From: Piscicola geometra
Taxonomy: Eukaryota; Annelida; Clitellata; Hirudinida; Piscicolidae
Reading direction: 5' to 3'
DNA length: 64,000 nucleotides
Assembly: GCA_943735955.1 (NCBI GenBank)
Contig: OX030957.1
Coordinates: forward strand, 3,057,595-3,121,594
Numbering within the stretch: the stretch's first letter is position 1; each line of letters starts with the position of its first letter. The notes beneath the pieces were generated by a model. The model ran no database searches and had not been told where the DNA came from. It worked only from the letters and a program-made list of their open reading frames with translations. Below, in pieces: positions 1 through 10,951 of the stretch. A program made the position numbers and the translations under genes.

Positions 1-2082
1 CGTGTAAGGAGCTCTGAAGAGAGTCCCAGAATAAACCATTCTTTTATGAACGTTTTTGTATGCGGAATACATTGTGGTATGAGCTTCTCTAATTTGGATG
101 AATGGAAGACAAAAACTGAATATAGTTTATCAAAAACATCCCAAACAATATACTTATGCGGATGAAGAAATATAGGATTATTCAATCAATCCAAACCAAT
201 CGGTCACTTATTTATTTGAGTTTACAAAAATAAGAAAAATATAAAGGTTTGTAAGCTTGATTGTTCTAGACTATTGAATATGGTATTAGTTATTTTATAC
301 TTTTGGTGTTAATTTCTTCAATGAAATGATTTTTAAACAACTTATAATTTCGTATTTCGTAGTAGTAAAAGCTTTCATATCTATAGGATCTCAAGCCATT
401 CATTCCTTCAACAGCTAATGTTGGATGCTGCGGAGTGAAAATTGATGAAAAAGTATTTTTTTACAAATTTCTATTTTTAAATTTTTATATCCTTATCATG
501 TTTCATCAATTGTTGAAAACTGAAAGATTTAATCAGTAACAAAGAACTTTTGTACATTCTATGATTTATAAAGCTTGAATATTTGTCCCACAAATGGTTT
601 GAGAAAAGTGTTTATAAACTTGTAAGCATGTAAGCAACTGTTGAATCAACTAATGATCAGATGCCTCTCTGATGCCTTTCTTGGAAACATTCTTATCTCT
701 AACCCATTTTGTCACCCTTACTCATTCATATCGCGTGCGCAGTAAAATCCTTAATAACTCTTGTAAAATTAAATTATTTTTAAACGAATCCATTAATAAG
801 AAATAATGTTTTATTCTATTTTGATCTTTGAACATTTAATTGGTTTATTAATTTATATCAAGGATATTGCTTTCTAGGAATGCATTTTATCAAATCATAC
901 ACAGTTTACCACTAAAAATAGTAACGCGTCTAACAAAATCACTGTTTGGTTATCTGTCTTATTGCATACTCCAACTTAATTAACTCTATTAAAAGGCCGC
1001 TTGTGTTTGTGGACGTTGTAATTAAAATCCATCTGGTTCGTAACTGCGACTCAAAAATTCTTTAAAATAGAAAAAAATTAAGTTGTCAATTTCTATTTCG
1101 TTTTGAGTTTGTCTTTTTTATGAAAAAATATTTTTGGATTTCTTCTTTTTGAAATAACGCGTCAAGAATGCAAATTATTTCTTGACACTTGAAGCGACAT
1201 AAAGAACTATTTTCTTTAGAACTAAAAGTTTTTGGCTATTAATTGCTCTTGAAAATCTTTGTTTTTTCGTTAACAACTTGACGCTTTCTTGTTAATTAGG
1301 CTTCCAAGAAATTTCGATTTTTTAGAATTTTAAATATCAATATATTAATTTTCCTTAAAATAATAACTAAATGTAATGAGTTAGTTAAATATGTTAAAAA
1401 CAATTTATTTCAACTCTGTTACTACCATATTCGTAACTCTGCATAATCACGTTATTGTTGTTGTAAATAAAAAAAATCTAAAAGGCATTAGTCGGTAGTT
1501 GAACACTTAAAGATTTTTCACTGTTTGATTTACAATTAGGCGTTTGCGCATCTAAAAAGCCTCCTGCTGCAGCCACTCCATCACGATAAAAACGCCTTTG
1601 TTTTTCCTGAAATTGTTTCTCGAGAAATCAAATAAATTAAAAAAAGAAAACTTTAAATTCTTAAAAATCTTTTTCTATAGTTTGGTGTGTACGAAAGATT
1701 AAAGAAGTTGATTCAGAATTTTAAATGCATGGATGCACGCACACAGTTGGGTAAATAGGACAGACTGAAGGGTATTCGCCTGAAGAACCATAAAGATCTC
1801 AACGGCTTCTTTGAACTCTGGCTCGCCTCATAAAGCTTCTTGTGCTCGTTTGTAGCACTTTCGAGACAGAATAGGAGTTTTCAAATCGTTTTAAACTTGT
1901 TTGCGACGTTGATAAAAGGGCAGGAATGTTAATTCGAGACTGCCTATCGCAAGGTAAAACCCCGCTAGCAAAGAATTGTTTTGTGAGAACTTGATTAACT
2001 GCGAAGATTAAAGAATAAAGAGAACTAAAATATTTTCGAAAACAGGTTTAAAGCACACATGCTACATTTGAAAACTTGACTC
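1..2082. other. AT-rich non-coding flank
   Basis: No coding exon, RNA gene or tandem repeat could be supported here. The DNA is AT-rich with many homopolymer runs. It would be the 3' flank of ELMO gene B, which ends at 2083 on the minus strand. Confidence 0.5.
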
Positions 2083-3779
2083 TCAAAAGTGCGAGAAGCG
2101 GTGGTGGAGCTCATTCTTGAACCTCTTCCTCGCATCTTCTTCTTCTTCCCGGAGGAAACCATTTTCGTTCCAAAAGGCGTGAAATCTCGAAAAGCACTGC
2201 ACTGTCGTGGTAGAGGAAGGGGTGATGAGGCTGTGGAGATGGATTGGCGGGTTGGAATTCCAAATTCAACTTTTAAATCACTACATTAATGGTTCAGCGC
2301 GTGCATGCATTTGGCGGTTTTAGACGAAGCCTTGGAAGTCTAACCGAAAAGTCGATAGAAGTCCTTGATGACGGGTTTGTCGGAGGAGTAGAAGTAGGAG
2401 TTGAGGTTGCCTCTGGAGAGGGCCAGGTCCAACTCGCTGGCGATGTCATGTGCGATGACGTAAAAGTCGTATCTATGAGGCAGATGGATGATTCTCGATC
2501 AATCACTATTTTCAATTGACACTTGACTTTATGATGGAGCAAACACATAAATGTTAGCATGCAAGGTGGCAATGATAAGACTGATGCTTTATGGTGCAGC
2601 ACGAAAGAGTTGAGCGATGTCTCACCCGCCTTCGACGGACATCGAGTCGACGTAGGCGAGTTTCGCCATCGACTTGAAGTTGTTGATGTAGTACCTGTGG
2701 CGAATTCAATGTGGCGAGGTGAATGACGGTACATGGATATATTGGTGAACGGGCGCAAATTAAAGTGAATTCAATGAGCCTGCTAGCAAACGCACTGGAT
2801 GCAGTAGAGCATGAGGAGGTTCCTCGAGAGGAGAAAGTTTCTGAAACTGTCGCTCACTTCGATCGTCTTCTTCGGCATGAACTTGGGAGAGGGGTCTTCG
2901 TCTAGCGTGCCCAACATCTTTCAGGGAAGTGGGGAAATTAGTTGGTGTGTAGGAAGGTTGCAATGGTGTGGAGGTTGAGCCGATGGACAGCTACCAGATT
3001 GTATTTTTCATTTTAACTCATTTTTTGATTTATTTCTTTTAGGTTTTATTCCACTATTTTTTCCCAATATTACATCCAGAACCATGATCACTAAAATATG
3101 CATTCTTCCAAAAACTTTCAATAATCATTACCGTCACCATCACCACCAACATTATGGAGCAGGGTGAGATGACTCTTGTTGTTGAAGTCAAACTTGCTGT
3201 TTGCGAATTCGTTCACCGTCTTCTTCACCGCCTTCAAACCAAGCAGACGAACTAAACAGCCTCCGAACAGGAATTTGAACCTACCCGCATTTGTAGGTTT
3301 TGTGTCAAAGATGGTAAATTAAATAAATGATGGTGATGGAATTGTAATTAAGAGATATTTCGATTATTCTATATAAGGGAATTAATAAAAAAATTATTAA
3401 ATTCTTAGAATCAGAAAAGTCTCTCAATTACCCGATTCGGTGTTCAGCTTTTATCTTTTTGAGGGCGATAATCGAGAAGATGTAGCGGTCCAGGTTTGAG
3501 GGTGGGTTGTCGAAGACGGTGTGTAAGAGGGGGTATTTAGACAGATTGATAGAGTTCTCTGAAAAATGTAGTTATACTTTTTAAAGATATGCCGTAAAAA
3601 TGTTTCAAAATGTGGTTTGGGTCAAGACGGTGAAGATGGCTGCCATGGTGATGGTGATGGGAAGAGTTTCACTCGCCAATGTTGTTCGTCAGAGTGACTC
3701 TGTTCTTTGCAGTGAGGGTCAGTCGCAGCAGTTCGCAATTGCCAGTCAGACGTCGCATGAAGACCTTGTAGAGACTGCG
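2083..3779 (-). CDS. ELMO-domain protein, divergent paralog B (5' end incomplete)
   Basis: Minus-strand gene; exons in transcript order are 3779-3677, 3558-3432, 3280-3151, (one not found), 2917-2796, 2694-2626, 2493-2345 and 2201-2083 (stop). Key peptides are RRLTGNCELLRL (the ELMOD start-of-domain signature TGxCEL), NNIENSINLSK, LGTLDEDPSPKFM, FYVIAHDIAS and the end QCFSRFHAFW. Exon lengths and phases match gene A almost exactly: 103, 124/127, 130 and 130 nt pieces, and the same phase at each junction. ELMOD proteins are GAPs for ARL2/ARF-family GTPases. In B, however, the WxxxGFQGxxPxTDFRG motif is reduced to LGTLDEDPSPKFM and the arginine is lost, so GAP activity is doubtful. The first exon, and the 21-codon exon that matches 8573-8511 of gene A, were not found. 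The intron after 3677 appears to use a GC donor. Expression is unproven; it could be a decaying copy, but all the exons found are open. Confidence 0.75.
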
Positions 3780-4731
3780 ACTGATGCAGTCGTGGTAGTG
3801 GTATTATACATTACATTATATAATATAAGGGAGGTTGGATGTGATGATTGGCATACGGGTGGTTGAGTTATTGTTGCGTGTGGAAGTTGTGGTGGCAGTA
3901 GTTGTGTTCTGGAGTAGATGATGTGTTTTTGTAGGCAGTTCAGTGGTGGAGTAGGGTTTGAGTGGTCTTGTTCTAGTTGTGATAGTAGTCGTGAGGAGTA
4001 AAGATTGATTGTTTGGGATTTTATTGATGCTGTTGCCTTCCTATGGAGGAACTAAATGCATAAACTCACAAAGTCAAGTAGAGAAAGTCTTGAATGTAAT
4101 CCATGGCTCCTCTCCTTCAAACACACACTCTCTCTCCCTCAAGACGACGACTAGTCACTCCACTGAGGATCCAATTCCGTGCATTTAAAGGTGCATTTCA
4201 ACCGAATAAACATTCTTTAATTGTTTACAAACGTCACAACTCTCGGGTTAATGTACACACTAATAAAATCAATTTACTTTAAAAGCGATTGAAAATATTT
4301 TATTTTTCCCAAATTGTAAAACACATTACCAGATTTAAAAACATATAAATTGAAAGAAAAAAAATGTCTACACACTTACTTCACAAGCTATCAATAACGT
4401 AAAACAAATGAGACAAAAAGCACAAGAAGAATGCACTAAAAAAATGCGTCCCAAAAAGAAGGCAGGTTGAAGTTCTCTAAAATGGAACATTCAACAAATT
4501 CATAAAACACCTAAACCCCAATGTGTCACAACATAGCTTCCTCCCTATTCCACTGCAACTTCCTTGCAAGACTTCTTTCACCAACCCCCTGTTAGCCTCT
4601 ATACCTTTCCTGCACCTCTTCTATCACTCAATCAGACATTACCCACCAGCCCGCCTTCTACTGACCCCATCCCCTATCAACTCCCCCCTCCCCTCACTTA
4701 TTGACCCTATCACCTACCCCCCCCCCCCCCC

Positions 4732-7700
4732 TTACCCTTCCACCACCTGCCCCATGAACGACCCCTCTCTCAACTTCTTCACCATCTCTCCCTCAAACGC
4801 CCTCTTTCTCTCTTCGAATTCCATGATGGAGGCAGGTCTGCAGGCGATCCAGTACTTGTCAAACTCCACGAATAAGTACACTGCCGTGGTGGTGGTGGTG
4901 GTGATGATTGTGATTTTGTACACTGCAGTGGTGGTGCCGTGGTGGTGGTAATGATTGTGATTTTGTACACTGCAGTGGTGGTGCCGTGGTGGTGATTGTG
5001 ATTTTGTAGACCGTGGTTTTATGCGGTTGTGATAATTATGAATGTGTAGACTGTGGTGGTGGTGGTGATGATGGTTATTCACACATCTACCCAACCACCC
5101 ACTACTACCTATCTACTGATTCACCAACCACCAGCCAACCCATTCACCAACCCTCCCCCCCCCATCTACCAACCAACCCAACCCCTCCCACCCAACAACC
5201 CCCCATCCCCACCCACTCACCATACACCTCATAGAAGCGTCCGATACCATAGGCAACTTCACTGACGTAAAAACACTCCTTCAACGCTCCATCACTCAGG
5301 AGGTTGTAGGCCAGGGAGGTGATGTTGATGCCGACCACTGCGAAGAAGTAACTGTGGTAGTAGTGGTGTGTGGTGGTGGTGGTAGTGATGATGTGGTTGT
5401 AGTGGTGTGTGGTGGTGGTGGTGGGGGTAGTGATGATGTGGTAGTAGTGGTGTGTGGTGGTGGTGGTGGTGGGGGTAGTGATGATGTGGTAGTAGTGGTG
5501 TGTGGTGGTGGTGGTGATGATGTGGTAGTAGTGGTGTGTGGTGGTGGTGGTGGTGGTGGGGGTAGTGATGATGTGGTAGTAGTGGTGTATGGTGGTGGTG
5601 GTGGGGGTAGTGATGATGTGGTAGTAGTGGTGTGTGGTGGTGGTGGTGGTGGGGGTAGTGATGATGTGGTAGTAGTGGTGTGTGGTGGTGGCGGTGATGA
5701 TGTGGTAGTAGTGGTGTGTGGTGGTGGTGGTGGTGGTGGGGGTAGTGATGATGTGGTAGTAGTGGTGTGTGGTGGTGGTGGTGGCGGGGGTAGTGATGAT
5801 GTGGTAGTAGTGGTGTGTGGTGGTGGTGGGGGTAGTGATGATGTGGTAGTAGTGGTGTGTGGTGGTGGTGGTGATGATGTGGTAGTAGTGGTGTGTGGTG
5901 GTGGTGGTGGTGGGGGTAGTGATGATGTGATAGTAGTGGTGTGTGGTGGTGGCGGGGGTAGTGATGATGTGGTAGTAGTGGTGTGTGGTGGTGGTGGTGG
6001 TGGGGGTAGTGATCATGTGGTAGTAGTGGTGGTGGTGGTGGTGGGGTAGTGATGATGTGGTTGTAGTGGTGTGTGTGGTGGTGGTGGTGGTGGGGGTAGT
6101 GATGATGTGGTAGTAGTAGTGTGTGGTGGTGGTGGTGGTGGTGGGGGTAGTGATGATGTGGTAGTAGTGGTGTGTGGTGGTGGTGGTGGGGGTAGTGATG
6201 ATGTGGTAGTAGTGGTGTGTGGTGGTGGTGGTGGTGGGGGTAGTGATGATGTGGTAGTAGTGGTGTGTGGTGGTGGTGGTGATGATGTGGTAGTAGTGGT
6301 GTGTGGTGGTGGTGGTGGTGGTGGGGGTAGTGATGATGTGGTAGTAGTGGTGTATGGTGGTGGTGGTGGGGGTAGTGATGATGTGGTAGTAGTGGTGTGT
6401 GGTGGTGGTGGTGATGATGTGGTAGTAGTGGTGTGTGGTGGTGGTGGTAGTGATGATGTGGTTGTAGTGGTGTGTGGTGGTGTGGTAGTAGTGATGATGT
6501 GGTAGTAGTGGTGTGTGGTGGTGGGGATAGTGATGATGTGGTAGTAGTGGTGTGTGGTGGTGGTGGTGGTGGTGGGGGTAGTGATGATGTGGTAGTAGTG
6601 GTGTGTGGTGGTGGTGGTGGTGGGGGTAGTGATGATGTGGTAGTAGTGGTGTGTGGTGGTGGTGGTGGTGGGGGTAGTGATGATGTGGTAGTAGTGGTGT
6701 GTGGTGGTGGCGGTGATGATGTGGTAGTAGTGGTGTGTGGTGGTGGTGGTGGTGGTGGGGGTAGTGATGATGTGGTAGTAGTGGTGTGTGGTGGTGGTGG
6801 TGGCGGGGGTAGTGATGATGTGGTAGTAGTGGTGTGTGGTGGTGGTGGGGGTAGTGATGATGTGGTAGTAGTGGTGTGTGGTGGTGGTGGTGATGATGTG
6901 GTAGTAGTGGTGTGTGGTGGTGGTGGTGGTGGGGGTAGTGATGATGTGATAGTAGTGGTGTGTGGTGGTGGCGGGGGTAGTGATGATGTGGTAGTAGTGG
7001 TGTGTGGTGGTGGTGGTGGTGGGGGTAGTGATCATGTGGTAGTAGTGGTGGTGGTGGTGGTGGGGTAGTGATGATGTGGTTGTAGTGGTGTGTGTGGTGG
7101 TGGTGGTGGTGGGGGTAGTGATGATGTGGTAGTAGTAGTGTGTGGTGGTGGTGGTGGTGGTGGGGGTAGTGATGATGTGGTAGTAGTGGTGTGTGGTGGT
7201 GGTGGTGGTGGGGGTAGTGATGATGTGGTAGTAGTGGTGTGTGGTGGTGGTGGTGGTGGGGGTAGTGATGATGTGGTAGTAGTGGTGTGTGGTGGTGGGG
7301 GTAGTGATGATGTGGTAGTAGTGGTGTGTGGTGGTGGTGGTGGTGGGGGTAGTGATGATGTGGTAGTAGTGGTGTGTGGTGGTGGTGGTGGGGGTAGTGA
7401 TGATGTGGTAGTAGTGGTGTGTGGTGGTGGTGGTGAGGTAGTGATGATGTGGTAGTAGTGGTGTGTGGTGGTGGTGGTGGTGGGGGTAGTGATGATGTGG
7501 TAGTAGTGGTGTGTGGTGGTAGTGGTGGTGGGGGTAGTGATGATGTGGTAGTAGTGGTGTATGGTGGTGGTGGTGGGGGTAGTGATGAGGTGGTAGTAGT
7601 GGTTTGTGGTGGTGGTGGTGGTGATGATGGTGTGGGGGTGGTGATGTGTCGTCGTGATGTGGTAGTGGTCGTGGAGGAGTGGTCTTGTGTGATGGTAATG

Positions 7701-9384
7701 TGTGGTGGTGATGACGATGATGATGGAGTTACATTAGCAATTTTTTTATTCATTCCTTATTTTAACTAATATTTATTATTTATTTTTTTATATATTATCA
7801 TTATATTTAATTATTTTTTTATTATTTTAAATATTATTTTTAATCTGACCCATATCCTGGATGGGCGGAGTGAAGGAGGAGGTTTCTTGATATGGACGAA
7901 TGAGCAGATGACAAGTGGCTGGGTGAATGCATGCATGGTGAATGGTGAATGCATGAGTGAATGGATTGAATGATGGATGGATGAATGCATGCATGAGTGA
8001 ATGGATTGAATGATGGATGGATGAATGCATGCATGAGTGAATGGATTGAATGATGGATGGATGAATGCATGAGTGAATAGTTTAATGAATGATGGATTAA
8101 TTGAACGATGGATCAATGGATGGTCGAGAAGATGAATAAACAAATAAATAAATTTGTGGATGAAACAACAGGCGAATGGATGGATAAAGACAAAAACTGA
8201 CGAATGAATGAATAAATCGATAAATAGAAAAACATGAATAAATTATGGCGCGAAAGGATGACTCACTGCAGGCAATTGAGGCCAAGCAAGCCCATGCCCC
8301 TGAAGTCTGTCGCAGGGTCGTCCCCTTGGAAACCAATCTATGATGATGATGATGATGATGATGATAATGATGACGATGGTGATGATGATAGTAATAATAA
8401 TAATTATTATTATTATATTGGATACATGATATTCAAATATGCTATTACTGAATACTACTTAAACACAGCACCAAAACTACTATCATCACCACAACAACTA
8501 TCATCATCACCTCTTGCCAAAGCTTGCATCGTCGTGCTGTCAGGGGAGTGGTGGGTTTGAGGTTGTGCCAGAGCTGTGAGGATGGGTGCATATTTGAAAT
8601 TATTATTCTTATTATTGCTTATATTATAATTACTTAAATGATGATGATGATGATAATAAATATAATAATAACTCTAATAATAGCAGTAATTATATGAAAC
8701 CTGGAGCAATGTTGATTCATGTTGTTGATTGAGTGACGAGTAAGTGGTGGTTCGTTCCTCTTCCACTCTCTCCATCAACTCCTTGTAGTTGTAAATGCGA
8801 GTGAGGAGGGGGCAGATAGATGTCTGGAAACTGTGGAAATAAAGTGTGGTGTTTGAGTTCGAAACTTTGCTTAAACTAAATGATTACTATAATTTTATAG
8901 AAAGATTTTTAATTTTAAAATTATTTTATTCGACAATGATTTTGTTATTTTTAGTTTCTTTTTCTAATAAATGTGGCTTAATTAAAATTTTATTTAATAA
9001 AAAAAGATAATTTAATTATTAAAACATACTCATGTGGTTTTTGGATATGTTTAATTTTGACAATCTGCCTTGCAAAAGACTCCACCCCAGACTTTTTGAT
9101 GTTTGAGTAGAAATCATTCAGAACTGAGTTTCTTGATTGCGTCAGAGATTTTTCTGTGAGATTCATGAGATTTAATTATGAAACATCAAGTAGTTATTTT
9201 TTAAATTATAATAAATATTTTTACATTTTTCCCTTCATTTTGAAATTTTTTAAATAATTAGGACATGATAAAATGATGAACCAATATTTTTCGTTTTCTT
9301 CACTACTGAGTCTTTTGAGTTGACGATTCTTAAGAGCTCACAGGAGCCTGTGATCCACCTTAACACCCATTTGACGAGTCTTCT
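4732..9384 (-). CDS. ELMO-domain protein A (ELMOD1/2/3 family, 5' end incomplete)
   Basis: Minus-strand gene; exons in transcript order are 9384-9282, 9153-9030, 8830-8701, 8573-8511, 8337-8267, 5351-5221 and 4880-4732 (stop). All junction phases agree. Peptides in order are LRWITGSCELLRIV, KNIEKSLTQSRN, LWHNLKPTTPLTARR, WQEIGFQGDDPATDFRGMG, VVGINITSLAYNLL, FVEFDKYW and SIMEF. These are hallmarks of ELMOD proteins, which act as GAPs for ARL2 and related small GTPases. The catalytic-motif arginine (DFRG) is present. The join 8267 to 5351 is in phase, but it skips about 22 residues that the family has between LxYF and YxFAIVGIN. Gene B has a 69-nt exon there, so an exon may be missed or lost in the repeat-filled 2.9 kb intron. 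The start codon exon lies upstream of 9384 and was not found. The gene is divergent from fringe. Confidence 0.88.
5352..7640. repeat. 2.3 kb G-rich VNTR in an ELMO gene A intron
   Basis: On the plus strand this is a run of units of about 36-55 bp built from GATGATGTGGTAGTAGTGG, then GTGT, then (GGT)n, then GGGGGTAGT. Units differ in the number of GGT triplets. A higher-order copy of about 1019 bp is visible: rare variants at 5692, about 5952 and 6011 recur at 6711, about 6971 and 7030. The tract abuts the 3' splice site of exon 5351-5221. It has few stops in most frames, so it makes long but meaningless open frames on both strands. Confidence 0.95.
7941..8100. repeat. 40-bp tandem repeat
   Basis: Copies of a 40-bp unit begin at about 7941 (partial), 7981, 8021 and 8061 (partial). 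Each contains GAATGCATGCATGAGTGAAT and ends in GATGGATGGAT-like DNA. It lies in the same ELMO gene A intron as the large VNTR. Confidence 0.85.
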
Positions 9385-10024
9385 CTGGTAATAGAATATG
9401 ATCTTTAACAATTCAGAACACATTTTGAAATTTGAATTCTTTAGAAATGAGTTTTAAAAGTTAATCAAGCCTCAAATTCAAATTTATAAAAATTAGACAA
9501 TGTATTTTATTATTTTAAAATTTTATGAATTAGTAGTAACAAAATGTTGGAAGTATAAAGTTTTAAATATAAAACTCTGTTCTAGTTTCACCTTTAATTA
9601 AAATTTAAAGTTTACCACCAACAAGTAGAGCAAAGTTTACATAACATTTTATATATGTTTTCATCAAACTGAACTTAACATTCTTTTTATGTATATCTTT
9701 TTACTCTTTTTAGCATAGTTTAATAATTAAACTTTAATTATTAAATGGCGCCAGATTGTCTTTGACACTTAAAGTTTAATTATAATTCAACTTAAATGTT
9801 ATAAAAGTTCAACAAGATTTCAATTGAGCTACATAAAAACCTTGATGTTTTTTAATCCATTTATAATCATGACAAGTTATGTGATAAAACGAATATGTGA
9901 GAAAGTCAACTTTAATATTACTTGTTGCCATTAACAACGTTTTAAAGTTCTTGTAGCGTATAACTTAATAATTATTTTATAATCTAATATTTTTCTTAAT
10001 ATATTGTTTATAAAATTCCAAAAA

Positions 10025-10708
10025 ATGAGGTCAAAACTGTTGTTAATTGGTTTTTGTATATTTATCACTTTTTTATTTGCATCTTACAAGACTTACTATC
10101 ATTTGAAGTATTCCATTAAAGAGGTTATGATAATAATTATAATTTATGTTTCAAATTCTCAATTTCAACTATTTATATTTATAAATAAGTAAGATATAAT
10201 CTAGTTTATACTGCTTAAATAATGAATTACTAATTAATAAAATAAAATCATCTTTTAAAACCAAATGCTTCAAACCATACATTATTTCAAACCAACAAAA
10301 ATAAAACTCAATTCAGTTTCCATTGAACGTTGACAACAGTGACAACTTGATGTCCTGGGGTATTGAAAACATAAAGATATACATCAGAAGCACTGAAGGC
10401 AACTTTGCATCCAGACTCACACAAATCATTAAAACATACTTTCAGATAGCCCCTAGTACTGTGAGTAGTCTTCATGAATAAAGCCTATGATGCCTCTTAA
10501 TATCATTATTATAATATATATAAATGAACTGGAATTTAAAATAGTTAATAAATATCAAATATTTTAGTTATTAATATTTGAAGATCTTTTATTTCAGATC
10601 ACTTTCATCACTGACTCCGATCAATCTAATCATGCAGCTACACTCTGTGAGAATAAAGTGTTCTTAATTCTATTATTATTATTATTATTATTAGTAGTAG
10701 TAGTAGTC

Positions 10709-10805
<97 letters not shown>

Positions 10806-10873
10806 AAGTAGTAGTAATAGTAGTAGTAGTATTAATAATAGTAGTAGTAGAAGTAATAATAGTAGTAGTAGTA

Positions 10874-10951
<78 letters not shown>

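Noticed and set aside
2289..2963. Overlapping plus- and minus-frame ORFs here (76, 154 and 60 codons)
   Set aside because: They are shadows of ELMO gene B exons read in other frames.
5144..7753. 869-codon open frame, His/Pro/Thr/Tyr-rich, minus strand
   Set aside because: It is read-through of the VNTR, which has hardly any stops in most frames. Its only real coding part is the ELMO exon at 5351-5221, which is preceded by a proper splice acceptor.
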